Shown here: positions 1 through 11,699 of the stretch, in pieces
Layout: the number at the start of each line of letters is the position of its first letter
How positions within the stretch are numbered: the stretch's first letter is position 1
NCBI GenBank assembly: GCA_028641055.1
Contig: CM054061.1
Span: 27,391,523-27,455,522 of the forward strand
DNA: 64,000 nt
DNA from: Alopecurus myosuroides
Lineage: Eukaryota; Streptophyta; Magnoliopsida; Poales; Poaceae
Reading direction: 5' to 3'
Notes under the pieces: generated by a model
What the model was told of the DNA's origin: nothing
The model's input: the letters and a program-made list of their open reading frames with translations, nothing else
Database searches by the model: none
Made by a program: the position numbers and the translations under genes

Positions 1-1197
1 AGTCGGCTTTAGGGCGGCGCGGTCTTCCAGTGCTATGAGGGTCCCCTTTTCTTCGTGGGGCTCGATTAGCCGCGCACGCACAGCACGTGGTGCTTTGGGC
101 TTGATGCGAAGAAGAGTTGAGTTGTGTAGAGTGCCTCGCTTGGTGGAAGTGCATTTCCATCCTGGCGGGATATTCTTACGTGTACGGCCAAATTGGTGCA
201 CCCCTGCAGGGATAATCTTCTCGAGAAGCCGTGTTTTCCGCGGTTATGGTTGACTTGGTGAAAGTACTGGCTAACAAGTACTCAGAAACAACTTACACCT
301 AACTAATGATACTTGACTAGTAATAGGCTTATTGACACAATATTTGAACCCTCATTAATCCAACTGTGTGAGTTATCCTCGGATTGCTTCCTTTGGATAA
401 GGGGCGAGATCCAGGATGGGTTTGTGTGGTGGTTAGTTGTAGTTGGTTACGATACGCTATCTTATCCCCTTTCTGATAGCCGGAAGTTGTAGTATGTTCT
501 GTAGACGGTTAGTGCAGCCAGTTGCAGCATCTTTTATATCCCTTCCTTCCGTTGAACCCAAGGCATCTATGCTTGGTGTTGACGGCTACACTTTGGTGAA
601 CTGTGAGTCTTGCTTGCCAGTACGTTTATGTACTGACCCCTTTGGGGCTGTGGTTTCCGCAGACTACGCTTACGAGGATCCCCGTGACGGCTACTACGTG
701 GAGTTTGACGAGGCTGCTGACGAGTAGGTAGCGGACCCGGGCAGGATCCGAGACATCGTGGATGGGCTCTGTTTTCTTTTCATTCCCGGCTTCTTATGCC
801 TATTTGGATTTGTCTGTACTCAGACCTTTGAATGCTTCCGCTGAGATGTAATGATGTATGTTGGGACAGGTGTCCTCTGGATGATTGTATTTGCTATCTC
901 TGCTCTAGTGAGAGCTATTTGCAACTTATTTCCATCTTTTTGTGTCTTAGAGATCTATAGTGTTATCATTTTGTTCAACGCCGTGACGTACCATGTGGTA
1001 TGGTATGAAGTACGTCAATTGGTAGTATCCTGGTTTCTATGGGATGGTTTACGTAGACGGTGAACAGATAGGGGTTGGTTGTCACACATACGTGTGTTGG
1101 CCTACTCGTAAGAGATGCGGGTGCCGGTAAGCCCCGTAATCCAACCAACTACTGTTCAACGGAACTGCGAGTATCCTCTAGAAGTCCGGGTGCGACA
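1..1197 (+). repeat. 5' LTR, right-hand 1.2 kb only
   Basis: This is the 3' quarter of the 5' LTR, ending TGCGACA at 1191-1197. It corresponds to 10477-11677 of the 3' LTR. By eye the two differ by roughly a dozen substitutions and about as many one-base indels, so the insertion is fairly young if the indels are discounted. Small open frames here (for example around 35-253 and 443-727) recur in the 3' LTR and are not genes. Confidence 0.93.
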
Positions 1198-1199
1198 AA

Positions 1200-1211
1200 T
1201 GTTATCAGAGC
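1200..1211 (+). other. Primer-binding site, initiator-methionine tRNA type
   Basis: TGTTATCAGAGC begins two bases after the LTR end. It differs by one base from the common plant PBS TGGTATCAGAGC, complementary to the 3' end of initiator tRNA-Met. The G-to-T change at the third base would weaken priming. Confidence 0.8.
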
Positions 1212-1215
1212 CTGT

Positions 1216-2746
1216 CTGCCTGTAGGATCCCTTTTACTGGTCGCAGTTGAGTCTAGAAACTATTTTGTAGCTATATAGGAAAAATGAAATGTGAGAGTAG
1301 GAATTCTGCCATTTTTCTTCTTTCCCTGCAACGTTGTTTTTCTTTTCTCACCTAAACTTTCAAGTTAGGATTTCACGAATCCTGGTTTCTCTGGGATAGT
1401 TATATCTACTAGACCATAGGAATGGAGGTGGTTGTGACATGATTTATCATGTTGCCTACTCATGATTGAGAACGGAGGCGTGTAAGCCCCGGAAGCAAAT
1501 CCTCTATTCCTTAAGCAGTAGATATTGATCCTTTAGAAGCCTGGTTGGGTTTTTTTTTTTTCCCGTAGTACCTCAGAGTTTTGGTCTCGTGTTTCCCGTT
1601 GTTGCTTCGATATCCTGTTCTTCTCAAATTCCTTTTCGTCCGTTGAAACCTTGTTGTTGCTTTCCACTTCACTTCTTCTACCGCCGTCTAATCAAAACTT
1701 CCCCGATCATCTGCAGATGGATCTCAGGTTCTACCCGCAGGTGTTCGGATGACTCGTTGCGAGAGCACTGCCGGTTATCCGAGATGCTGAGAGACATGGT
1801 CACTTATCTGGGGTTCCGTTGGGCACCCAGAGTACCAGGTTCTACGAGCAAGCAGCGAGAGTTTGACCAGACCTACTACTACCAGGCTATCGTTACATTC
1901 TGTCAGATGATGGCATGAGCGTTGTCACCGCTACGAGGCAGTAGGTTCCACAGTGGATATGGCCGTGCAGCAGGCAGCTTATGTGAGTCTCACTCGGCAG
2001 TCGTGCTGTCTACTGGGATTTGACGATTCTATCTATCGCCACATCCCCCGTGGTTACATAACTTCGGAGGGAGCTCACTTCACTCTCTACGACAACCTGG
2101 ATGTCTACGGAGCATGATAACACCAGGCTGCACACCACCGCTCAGTTTGGTGAGGCACAGTGACGCAGTTGCCACCACACTCTCTCAGGAGTGGCTTCAG
2201 TCAGAGAGCAGCTCTACCCTGCTTTGACTCGTCTGGCGACGTACACCAACAGACTTTGTTGGAGATGAGCGCTTTGCACGTGTCGATCAGCCAGTTGGTC
2301 GTCGTCTGCCAGATGCTGGAGGTTACGAGCCGATCAGAGGTCCACTCCTCAACCTCGGTGCTGGTTACACTGGGATTCCCCGCTTTGGAGCACAGGGAGC
2401 CGACGCTATGTACTTCTCCACACTAGAGTCGCTCTCAGACCATTCAGATCTATGTGGATCAATCGTTCTACCTACTTTCGTGGGCGTGATCCTCACCGTA
2501 CCCCGCGTCGCACTACTCACCGTCGGTCCTGCGTGATGAGCATGGGAGTACCGATGTATCCATTCATAGCTATGTTTAGTTATCCTTTGGTTTTCGAACC
2601 ATGTATTGGTGTGTGGATATTCTGATGTATTTGAACATGTGATGATGTACCTGTTGGTTATCTATTCATGCGTCGGAATAATCTCTCTTTCGGTTTTCCA
2701 AGTCTATCTGTTTCTGTTGTTGTGCTAAAATGCATGTCTATTCAGG
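1216..2746 (+). other. Untranslated leader of the gypsy element
   Basis: About 1.5 kb with no convincing coding frame lies between the PBS and gag. Positions 1381-1544 look like a diverged second copy of the last 160 bases of the LTR (1029-1186), sharing CCTGGTTTCT, TGCCTACTC, GTAAGCCCC and TTTAGAAG-type blocks in the same order. Confidence 0.75.
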
Positions 2747-3780
2747 ATGCCGCCAACAAGGAACAACCCGCCTGAGCCACCGCCAATCACTGGAGCTGTT
2801 GACTCAGATGACTCAGGTCGTGACGCAGATGGCCCAGATCCAGGCTAATCAGCACAACAACCAGAATGCTCCACGAGTCAGCATCAAGGAGTTTCTGAGT
2901 CTGGGCCCGAGAGCTTTCGTGGCAACATGCGAGCCTCTGGATGCTGATGACTGGATCAGGGAGATGGCCAGGGCTCTGGACATTGCTCACGTTGCTGAGG
3001 AAGCCAAAGTCAAGTATGCCACCTACCTACTGAAGGGTCAGGCAGCTACCTGGTGGGAGAACTACCAGACCATGAGAGATGGATACCCAATCACCAGGGG
3101 TTGTTTCAAGGATGCCTTCCTGAAGCACCACATCCCAGATGGTCTCAATGGAAAGGATGCGTGAGGAGTTTTTGCTCTCATCAAGCAGAGCAAGCTGGAC
3201 GTCATTGGCTATCAGAATGAGTTCAATCGCCTCGCTCGTTACGCTGGTGATGAGGTGTCCACTGAGGCTAAGAAGATGGCAAGGTTCCGCCGAGGTTTTA
3301 ACCCGGAACTCAAGTGACGCCCTCACCAACATCAAGGCCAAAGACTTCGAGGAGCTCATGAACACCGCGCTCAATGAAGAAATTGGGCGCAAGGCGTTCG
3401 AGGAGTCTCGAAAGCACTCCGCGTGAGGGTGGTTCCTCCTCCAACATGACCACCCCTCCGCAGAAGCGCCGCATCTGGGTGCCAAATGTGCTGTCACTCG
3501 GGCTCCATATGCCCAAGCTTCTCCAGGCTTCGCTTCCCCGCCCACCCAACCCATCTCAGATGCAGGCTCAGAGGTTTTCAATGGGGCAGCCAAGGCCAGA
3601 TGCACCTCGTGTCGTCACTTGCTACAAATGCAAGCAGACAGGGCACTATGCTGACAAGTGCACTCAGAGGCAGCTACCTCCACCACCTCCCTCGCCCCAA
3701 CACCAACCAGGCAATGGTGCGTGCTCCCCGGCTAAAGCATTCAACTCCAACAACAGGCATGTCGGAGGACCGCGAGGGTG
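2747..3780 (+). pseudogene. gag (nucleocapsid precursor), frameshifted
   Basis: The probable start is the ATG at 2747, giving a proline-rich N-terminus (MPPTRNNPPEPPP). The core gag matrix/capsid-like region, with VSIKEFLSLGPRAF and the block LKGQAATWWENYQTMRDGYP, lies in another frame at about 2790-3150. The next part changes frame again near 3150-3300, a TGA interrupts it near 3315, and a further frame carries the zinc knuckle CYKCKQTGHYADKC (3619-3660). At least three frame changes or stops separate these blocks, so no full gag protein can be made. The zinc knuckle binds the element RNA in intact relatives. Confidence 0.85.
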
Positions 3781-3782
3781 AA

Positions 3783-5926
3783 TCATGTCAAGGTCGACAA
3801 AGCTGAGGAAACTGCTGACGTCGTTCTCGGTACATTCACCGTAAACTCTAACCCATCTAAAGTGTTGTTTGATACCGGAGCATCGCATTCTTTCGTGTCA
3901 AAGATCTTGCGACAGCAGTTAAACTACCTTGTGTTGGTTTGGGTTCCCCGCTAGTAGTAAACTCCCCTGGAGCAACTATGCAAACTTCCAAGATCAGTCA
4001 TGAGAATCAGATTCTAATTGGAGGTCACATATTCCTTGCTTCCCTCATTCTGCTTGGCAATTCTGACATTGATGTCATTCTTGGCATGGATTGGTTGAAG
4101 GCCAATAAAGCTACGATTGATTGTGCTCAGAAGTCAATAACTCTGTTCCACCCTTCCGGCCAGATAGTCTATTCTCCAATGAATCAAGTTTTGTTCAGCT
4201 GTACACCCTCGATGCTAAACCTCTGCCTCTACTTGAAAATGTTCCGGTGGTTTTGTGAATTCCCTGACGTCTTTCCAGAAGAGTTGCAGGGATGCCTCCG
4301 GCAGAGCAGTTGAGTTCGTGATCGAGCTTGAACCAGGAGTACTGCTCCAATCTCTAAAGCATCCATACAAGATAGCTCCTCCTGAACTGAAATTGTTAAA
4401 GGAGCAAATCGATATGTACATGGAGAAAGGTTACATTCAACCTAGTTCCTCGACTTGGGGTTGCCCAACTATGTTCGTTGCAAAGAAAGATCAAACAAAG
4501 AGACTCGTTGTTGACTATCGTCCTCTTAACGAGAAAACCATCAAAAACAAGTATCCAATTCCTCGTATCGATGATCTTTTTGATCAACTTGCTGGAGCCT
4601 CAATATTCTCAAAGTTGGACTTGAGGATGGGTTACCATCAAATAAAGATCAGAAAGGAAGATATTCCAAAAACAGCTTTCACCACTCGTTACGGTCTATA
4701 TGAATACACCGTCATGTCCTTTGGTCTCACCAATGCACCAGCGACATTCTCAAGACTCATGAATTCTGTCTTCCATGAATACCTCGACAAGTTCGTTGTG
4801 GTATATCTGATGACATTCTGGTCTACTCAAAATCTGAGGAAGAGCATGGAGAACATCTTCGTCTCACTCTCATGAAACTTTGCGAGCATCGTCTATATGC
4901 CAAGTTCTCCAAATGTGAGTTTGGATTCCAGAAGTTGCTTACCTTGGTCATGTCATCTCTGCCAAGGGCATAGCCATTGATCCAGAAAAGGTTAAAGCAA
5001 TTGTTGATTGGAAACCTCCTAAGACGGTAAAACAAGTTAGAAGCTTTCTAGGCTTGGCTAGCTATTGCCGTCGTTTCGTCCCAAAACTTTTCCAAGATTG
5101 CCAAACCCTCTCATGGATCTCACAAAGAAGGACAAGAAGTTCGTTTGGTCTCCACAATGTGAGGAAAGTTTCAATCTCCTGAAGACTAAACTCACGTCTA
5201 CACCAGTTCTGGTTGGCCCAGATACTACCAAACCTTTCCAGATATTCTGCGATGCATCTCTCAAAGGTCTAGGTGCAGTTCTTATGCAAGAACGTCAAGT
5301 TGTCGCTTATGCTTCACGTCAGTTGAATGCACATGAGCAAAACTATCCCACACATGATCTTGAACTTGCAGCAGTTGTGTTTGCCCTCAAGAAATGGAGA
5401 CAATACTTGTTGGGTAATCGCACTGAAATCTTTTCCGATCATAAGAGTCTGAAATACATCTTCACTCAATCAGATCTAAACCTCAGGCAAAGGAGATGGA
5501 TTGAAAAGATTAAAGACTTTGATCTCACCATTTCTTACACTCCAGGCAAGGCTAATGTATGGCCGATGCTCTCAGTCGCAAGTCGTATTGCAATAATCTC
5601 ATGATCATGGAAAGCCAACCTCCACTTCATGAAGAATTCCAGAAGCTGAACCTTGGTCTTGTTCCTCAAGGTTATCTTGCTAGCGTGACAGCCAGTCCAA
5701 CTCTCGAGGATAAGATTCGTTCTGAACAACTTCGTGATGCTGAAATCAAGAAGATGGTAGAACACACCAAAGAAGGCAAGGAGAAATTCAAGTCCTTCTC
5801 AATTGATGACAAGGAACTGTGTTCTTTGAAGGACGCATTGCAGTCCCTCAAGTTCAAAGTCTCAAAGATATCATTCTCAAGGAGGCTCATGAAACTCCTC
5901 TTTCCATTCACCCTTGAAGTACAAAG
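3783..5926 (+). pseudogene. pol N-terminal part: protease, reverse transcriptase, RNase H, broken
   Basis: An aspartic protease motif DTGASHSF is at 3871-3894, and a downstream protease block with ILGMDWL near 4080. Reverse transcriptase blocks [26 protein letters not shown] and [12 protein letters not shown] run from about 4550 to 4750. A frameshift falls right at the catalytic aspartate motif near 4800-4815, so the polymerase active site is destroyed. RNase H follows with FCDAS near 5248, [15 protein letters not shown] and SDHKSLKYI near 5440. More frame breaks occur near 4900-5060 and 5560, and an in-frame TGA near 5915 cuts the N-terminus of integrase. Confidence 0.88.
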
Positions 5927-7141
5927 ATGTACCATGATCTTAAGACACTGTATTGGTGGCCTGGCATGAAACGTGAAATTGCTCAATACGTTTCTGAATG
6001 CGACGTTTGTCAACGTGTTAAGGCAGTCCATCAGAAAACAGCCGGTCTACTCCAACCTCTGAAAATCCCTGAGTGGAAGTGGGACATGATTGAAATGGAC
6101 TTCATCACTGGTTTTCCAAAGTCCAAGAAGGGCAACGATGCAATCTTCGTTGTTATTGATCGTCTCACTAAAGTAGCTCACTTCTTTGCTGTCAAAGAAA
6201 CAATCTCAGCTAGCCAGTTAGCAGAGCTATACACAGCAAAGATTGTTCCTCTTCATGGTGTTCCATTGGAAATAATCTCAGACCGTGGAAGCATATTCAC
6301 TTTTCATTTCTGGAAAAGCTTTCAAGAAGCATTGGGCACCAAACTTCTTTTCAGCACAGCTTATCACCCTCAGTCTCAAGGGCAAGTCGAAAGAGTCAAT
6401 CAGATTCTCGAGGATATGCTCAGAGCATGTGGTATCTCCTTTGGCATGAAATGGGAGGATTGCCTTCCATATGCTGAATTCTCCTACAACAACAGCTACC
6501 AGGCAAGCCTAGGCATGGCACCATTTGAAGCACTCTATGGCCGCAGATGCAGGAGTCCAATCAATTGGTCTGGAGTTGGTGAACGTTCACTCTTAGGCCC
6601 TGACATTGTTAAGGAAGCCGAGGAGAAAGTTCGTATCATTCGTGACAATCTCAAGATTGCTCAGTCTCGTCAGAAAAGCTACTATGACAGCAAGCACAGG
6701 GATATGATCTATGCACCTGGTGACAAGGCATATCTCCGTGTAACTCCCCTCAGAGGCACTCATCGTTTCGGTGTGAAAGGAAAGCTTGCACCAAGATACA
6801 TTGGTCCTTTCAACATTCTCTCAAGGCGTGCGGAAAATGCCTATTGTCTTGAACTTCCAGAAAAACTATCAAAGGTGCACGATGTGTTCCACGTGTCACA
6901 GCTCAAGAAGTGTTTCAAAGATCCAGATCGTGCAGTTGATCATGAATCCATTGAACTGCAAGATGATCTATCTTATGAGGAGCACCCTGTTCGTATTCTC
7001 GATGAGACCGAGCGTAAGACTCGCAACAAGAGCACCAAGTTCTTGAAAGTGCAATGGTCGCATCATTCCGATAAAGAGGCAACGTGGGAGACCGAAGAGG
7101 ATCTTCGCAAGAAGTATCCGGACCTTTTCCTTTCTCAGTAG
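5927..7141 (+). CDS. Integrase with C-terminal chromodomain (open 404-residue frame)
   Basis: This frame covers most of integrase. The second half of the HHCC zinc domain is CDVC at residues 25-28; the first histidines lie upstream in the broken part. The catalytic triad is complete: D58 (EMDFITGF), D119 (ISDRGS) and E155 (QGQVERVNQ), giving a DX35E spacing. A GPY/F-type block (RYIGPFNI) is near residue 292. The last 55 residues form a chromodomain (HPVRILDETERK...KVQW...ATWE), the module that in chromoviruses targets integration to marked chromatin. The initiating methionine is not a natural start; in the family this is the end of a polyprotein. It is open but probably never translated alone. 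A polypurine tract (7164-7173) and the 3' LTR follow directly. Confidence 0.9.
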   Translation: MYHDLKTLYWWPGMKREIAQYVSECDVCQRVKAVHQKTAGLLQPLKIPEWKWDMIEMDFITGFPKSKKGNDAIFVVIDRLTKVAHFFAVKETISASQLAELYTAKIVPLHGVPLEIISDRGSIFTFHFWKSFQEALGTKLLFSTAYHPQSQGQVERVNQILEDMLRACGISFGMKWEDCLPYAEFSYNNSYQASLGMAPFEALYGRRCRSPINWSGVGERSLLGPDIVKEAEEKVRIIRDNLKIAQSRQKSYYDSKHRDMIYAPGDKAYLRVTPLRGTHRFGVKGKLAPRYIGPFNILSRRAENAYCLELPEKLSKVHDVFHVSQLKKCFKDPDRAVDHESIELQDDLSYEEHPVRILDETERKTRNKSTKFLKVQWSHHSDKEATWETEEDLRKKYPDLFLSQ

Positions 7142-7163
7142 GAATCTCGGGGCGCGATTCCTT

Positions 7164-7173
7164 CAAGGGGGGG
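7164..7173 (+). other. Polypurine tract
   Basis: CAAGGGGGGG lies five bases before the TGTAACATCC start of the 3' LTR, the expected position for plus-strand priming. Confidence 0.8.
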
Positions 7174-7178
7174 CGTTT

Positions 7179-10100
7179 TGTAACATCCCAAGTATGAAAA
7201 ACCACCCCTAGAATGTTTGATTTCTTGTTTATTAAAGTTTTGCATCATGTCATCATATTCATTGAATTGTTTGCATTTGTTTAATTTGTTTTCATTTGGT
7301 TTGCATTTGTTTTACTCTGTTTTCACAATTGAAATTCAAACTTTATTCAAACATTTATTTCATACTTGCTCTGTTACAATCTTTTTCAAATAATAATGTC
7401 AAATCAAACCCTTATGTGTTTCCAATTATTCCATAATGTTTAACTATTAAAATGGTGGCCTTTAATCAATCAATTAATTCCCATGTTATTCCAAACATTC
7501 AAATTCAAATCCCAAACAGCACTCAATTGGATTTATGAATATTATCAAAACAAATCAACTCATTGCTCTATTTTAACACTAGGGTTCACCCTATTAAAAA
7601 GTTTGCTTTCAATAATAATCATTTAAATAAGCAAATTCTCCCAATTTGAATTAAATCATAAACAACAATTTAATTTGAAAACTTTTGGAAACCAAGTTAG
7701 CATTTAGTTGCTATGGGAAAAACTAACCCAACCATAATTTTTCTAAATTTTTCCTAGCCCTAAAACCTAACAAATCCTTCCATTTTTATTTCTGCAAAAA
7801 AAAAAAAACAGGAGGAGAAAATTTTTAAAAAAAAATAGAAAACGAGCACCAGGGTCGTTGGGCTGCGCCCAGCCCACCTTCTCCTCTCTCCCCGCGCAGC
7901 CCGGCCCTTTTCTTTTCTCTCCAGCCCGCGTACCGGTTCGATCTCCTTTTTCTCCTTCGTCATCGCGTACGGCAGCTCATCCGATGGTTGCCACGGCGGC
8001 ACTGCAACTCGCCGACGGCCAGGAGCCGACCCTAGACCCTATAAGACCTACCTAGGACCCCGCGTGCCTGCCCTAGCTACCCCTACCCCCTTTCCCCTCG
8101 AGCTCCGCCGCCATTCCACCCTCCCACTGCCCGCAGCTACCACCTCTGTATCTCACCGGAGCGCAGCTTCTGAATCTTCGATGGCCGCCGTCGTTGCAGC
8201 CCTCCATCTCCCTCGCTGATCGCGGGAACCACAACCGCCGCCCCTTCCTCGACAGCATCGACACCGCCGCTGAGCTCGCCACCAACCGGAGCGCCGTCGC
8301 CATCGTCCACGTCGTCGCCGGTCGGTTCTGCCCCGAGCCTCTGCTCGACTACAACCGCCGGTGAGCCACCGTGTCCTCCGTTTCCCTCCTCCTCTGCACG
8401 CTCGCATCCACAGCACTGCACACGCAACACAGCACACCCCAGCACAGCAGCACGAGCACAGCACCACGGTGACCGTCGCCGGCCTCGTTTCTCTGACGGA
8501 GTTCAGTCCCGCGCGCGCGTAAAGTTCAGATACGCGGATCTGAACCATAACCTGTACGCGCCCTTGTTACTGTCAAAACTGAACGATTACCGCAGTGGTA
8601 GCACTGCTCCCTCGCTCGCGCACGGTCGCGGGTTCGAGTCCATCTCGCTGCGGAATAAAAACCAAGTTTTTTGCGCAGCGCGCTGACAGGGTGGCCCCCC
8701 CTGTCAGCCACTGCTGCTGCCACGCCAGCACGCAGGCATGCCACGCTGGCCCAGGGCCCAGTGGCAGTGCCCTGGGTTAGATAGCAGTGCGGTAACAAAA
8801 TATTTTCGGCACTTCTCTTTTTCACAAACAAATCCTTTTATTCACAGATTAGTCCCTAGTTTTAAAAAGCTAATAAGTTTTAAATTATAACTCCAAATAA
8901 TAAAAGTAAAATATGTTTGTTGGTCCAAATTAAATTGTCTATCTATTTATACCATTTGTTTCCTGTTTTGAATTTTCCAAATGCATCCAAAATTCAAATT
9001 CAAATAATTCATTTGTAATTTGCTAAATTGCATAACTAATTCATAATTAATCCAAATAATGCAAATAAAATATGTTTTCCATGCTATTTCAAACCACCTA
9101 TTCAAATATAAATTTTGTTTCATGGTTTGAATAATTAAAATTGCATAAATAATTTAAACCTTGTTTAAATCATTTAAATTTGCTAAATTCATAACTTGCT
9201 CAAATTAAATTATTTTTGAACATGTAAAATATGTTTTCAAGCTAGAAAAATATAAACTTTTCAAAAATGAATTTGAATTTATGTTTGGAACAAATAAAAT
9301 TCAAATAATATTCAAACTTGTTTTAAATTCATTTACAACTTGTTTAATTTTGTTAAGTCATAATAAATTCATCCTAATTCCTTTTTCAATATATGAAACA
9401 TGTAATCCACCCAAAATTTTATGATCTTTTCAAATATGAATTTTGTTATTTATTTGGCACAATTTAAATTGGTGAAAACAACAAACTATTTGTGTAATCC
9501 CTTTAAGGAACCAAAAATTCCCTAACTTAATAAATAAATTTCTAAATTGGTAAACCTCATTTCCAATTGGTTCTATTGTTGTTATTTTGTTGTTTTCCTC
9601 GTCCATGCATCATACTAATCCACTTTCACCTGTTGGTTAATTGGAAAACAATTGTTTCAACCAAAATTCATGGGCTTTTCATATGCAACTCAAAATTGCA
9701 TATGTGTCCATTTAAATTGTGTTACCATGTCAACTAGTTTATTTTGATGCATCCATTAACTTGACATGCATCATCCCATGATTGTGCACTATGCCATGAT
9801 ATTGATTGTTTATCTTTCTGTATTGTCTGTTTGCTTCTTCTCGGATAGACGACGACGTTGAGACAGACGATACTTACGACACCCCTTCTGAGGATCTAGC
9901 CCAGTACCAGGCTACTGAGTTTGCAGGCAAGTTATCACTCACATGAACCATTGTGTTCCTTTCAACATTGGTTACCGGTACTTTCCGTTGTCTATTTATG
10001 CTAGCCATATGTATCGTTGCTTCTGTTACGAACCTATCACATGATACCCTGAACCCTGATATTGCCTCACCTCCAGTCCTATAACCCCGTTGCTTGGGCC

Positions 10101-11677
10101 CGTGTCTTACTAGCATGCTTAGGGTTGTTTTTGCTCGAGTCAGTTATCAGTTACTTTCTGTTATCATATTTGTTTATATTCTGGGGCTCGATGTTAAACA
10201 ACAACCTGTTAATTTGAGGTATTACTAAATTGCTGATAAGGCACCGGCAGGAGGCCCGGCGTGGTTTTGAGGCCTGCTAGTGTCGACCCTAATTAGGAAA
10301 GGGTCTTGTCTACTGATCCATGATGAGCGCACTATCCGCATGTGGGAAGCGTGTATGGGCGCCCCCCTCAATTTGATTCGATTCGCATCTCGTCCAAATC
10401 ACCACACTTAGTTCGGGCTTTCCATTTGATGCACGCATATGCAGGTACGAACCCGAGGCCAGGGTGGAACTTTTGTAGTCGGCATTTAGGGCGGCGTGGT
10501 CTTCCAGTGCTATGAGGGTCCCCTTTTCTTCGTGGGGCTCGATTAGCCGCGCACGCACATCACGTGGTGCTTTGGGCTTGATGCGAAGAAGAGTTGAGTT
10601 GTGTAGAGTGCCTCGCTTGGTGGAAGTGCATTTCCATCCTGGCGGGATATTCTTACGTGTACGGCCAAATTGGTGCACCCCTGCAGGGATAAATCTTCTC
10701 GAGAAGCCGTGTTTTCCGCGGTTATGGTTGACTTGGTGAAAGTACTGGCTAACAAGTACTCAGAACAACTTACACCTAACTAATGATACTTGACTAGTAA
10801 TAGGCTTATTGACACAATAATTTGAACCATCATTAATCCAACTGTGTGAGTTATCCTCGGATTGCTTCTTTGGATAAGGGGCGAGATCCAGGATGGGTTT
10901 GTGTGGTGGTTAGTTGTAGTTGGTTACGATACGCTATCTTATCCCCTTTCTGATAGCCGGAAGTTGTAGTATGTTCTGTAGACGGTTAGTGCAGCCAGTT
11001 GCAGCATCTTTTATATCCCTTCCTTCCGTTGAACCCAAGGCATATATGCTTGGTGTTGACGGGCTACACTTTGGTGAACTGTGAGTCTTGCTTGCCAGTA
11101 CGTTTATGTACTGACCCCTTTGGGGTTGTGGTTTCCGCAGACTACGCTTACGAGGATACCCGTGACGGCTACTACGTGGAGTTTGACGAGGCTGCTGACG
11201 AGTAGGTAGCGGACCCGGGCAGGATCCGAGACATCGTGGATGGGCTCTGTTTTCTTTTCATTCCCGGCTTCTTAAGCCTATTTGGATTTGTCTGTACTCA
11301 GACCCTTTGAATGCTTCCGCTGAGATGTAATGATGTTATGTTGGGACATGTGTCCTCTGGATGATTGTATTTGCTATCTCTGCTCTAGTGAGAGCTATTT
11401 GCAACTTATTTCCATCTTTTGTGTCTTAGAGATCTGTTGTGTTATCATTTTGTTCAACGCCGTTGACGTACCATGTGTGTATGGTATGAAGTACGTCAAT
11501 GGTAGTATCCTGATTTCTATGGGATGGTTTACGTAGACGGTGAACAGATAGGGGTTGGTTGTCACACATACGTGTGTTGGCCTACTCGTAAGAGATGCGG
11601 GTGCCGGTAAGCCCCGTAATCCAACCAACTACTGTTCAACGGAACTGCGAGTATCCTCTAGAAGTCCGGGTGCGACA
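7179..11677 (+). repeat. 3' LTR, 4499 bp
   Basis: It starts TGTAACATCCC after the polypurine tract and ends GTGCGACA. It is AT-rich at 7200-7850 and 8830-9780, with a GC-rich island at 7850-8780 containing a tRNA-like module (8586-8647). The last 1.2 kb matches positions 1-1197. Blocks such as TCTCGAGAAGCCGTGTTTTC near 10700 and the GGGGCGAGATCCAGGATGG stretch near 10875 recur in the solo LTR at 45778-49921, so the two families are related. The many ORFs in the GC-rich island on the minus strand have no recognisable domain. Confidence 0.93.
8586..8647 (+). other. tRNA-like A-box/B-box module inside LTR
   Basis: TTACCGCAGTGGTAGCACTG resembles a tRNA D-arm/A-box and GGGTTCGAGTCC (8629-8641) is an almost canonical B-box. 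The T-stem does not pair well, so a functional tRNA is unlikely. It may be a tRNA-derived insertion or an internal RNA polymerase III promoter relic. Comparable modules sit in the LTRs at 12913-17445 and 45778-49921. Confidence 0.5.
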
Positions 11678-11699
11678 AGGTACCAATATTTTCCACAAA

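Larger units (their letters stand above)
1..11677 (+). mobile_element. Ty3/gypsy LTR retrotransposon, chromovirus type, long LTRs (5' end outside window)
   Basis: Positions 1-1197 match 10477-11677 almost base for base, which defines the two LTRs. Between them are, in order, a primer-binding site, leader, gag, protease, reverse transcriptase, RNase H, integrase and a C-terminal chromodomain. That order (integrase last) is Ty3/gypsy, and the chromodomain places it among chromoviruses; the long LTRs fit the Tekay/Del branch. The 3' LTR ends in CA at 11677 and is followed by AGGTA, the expected right target duplication; its left partner is outside the window. The internal genes carry frameshifts and stops, so this copy is not autonomous as read. 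It appears to have inserted into the element at 11678-19602. Confidence 0.93.

Noticed and set aside
3027..3605. 192-codon minus-strand ORF over gag
   Set aside because: Antisense shadow of the gag region; the plus strand carries recognisable gag and zinc-knuckle motifs.
8137..8548. Overlapping minus-strand ORFs of 100-131 codons in the GC-rich part of the 3' LTR
   Set aside because: Low-complexity Arg/Gly/Cys-rich translations with no domain, in several frames at once; explained by GC-rich LTR sequence lacking stop codons.
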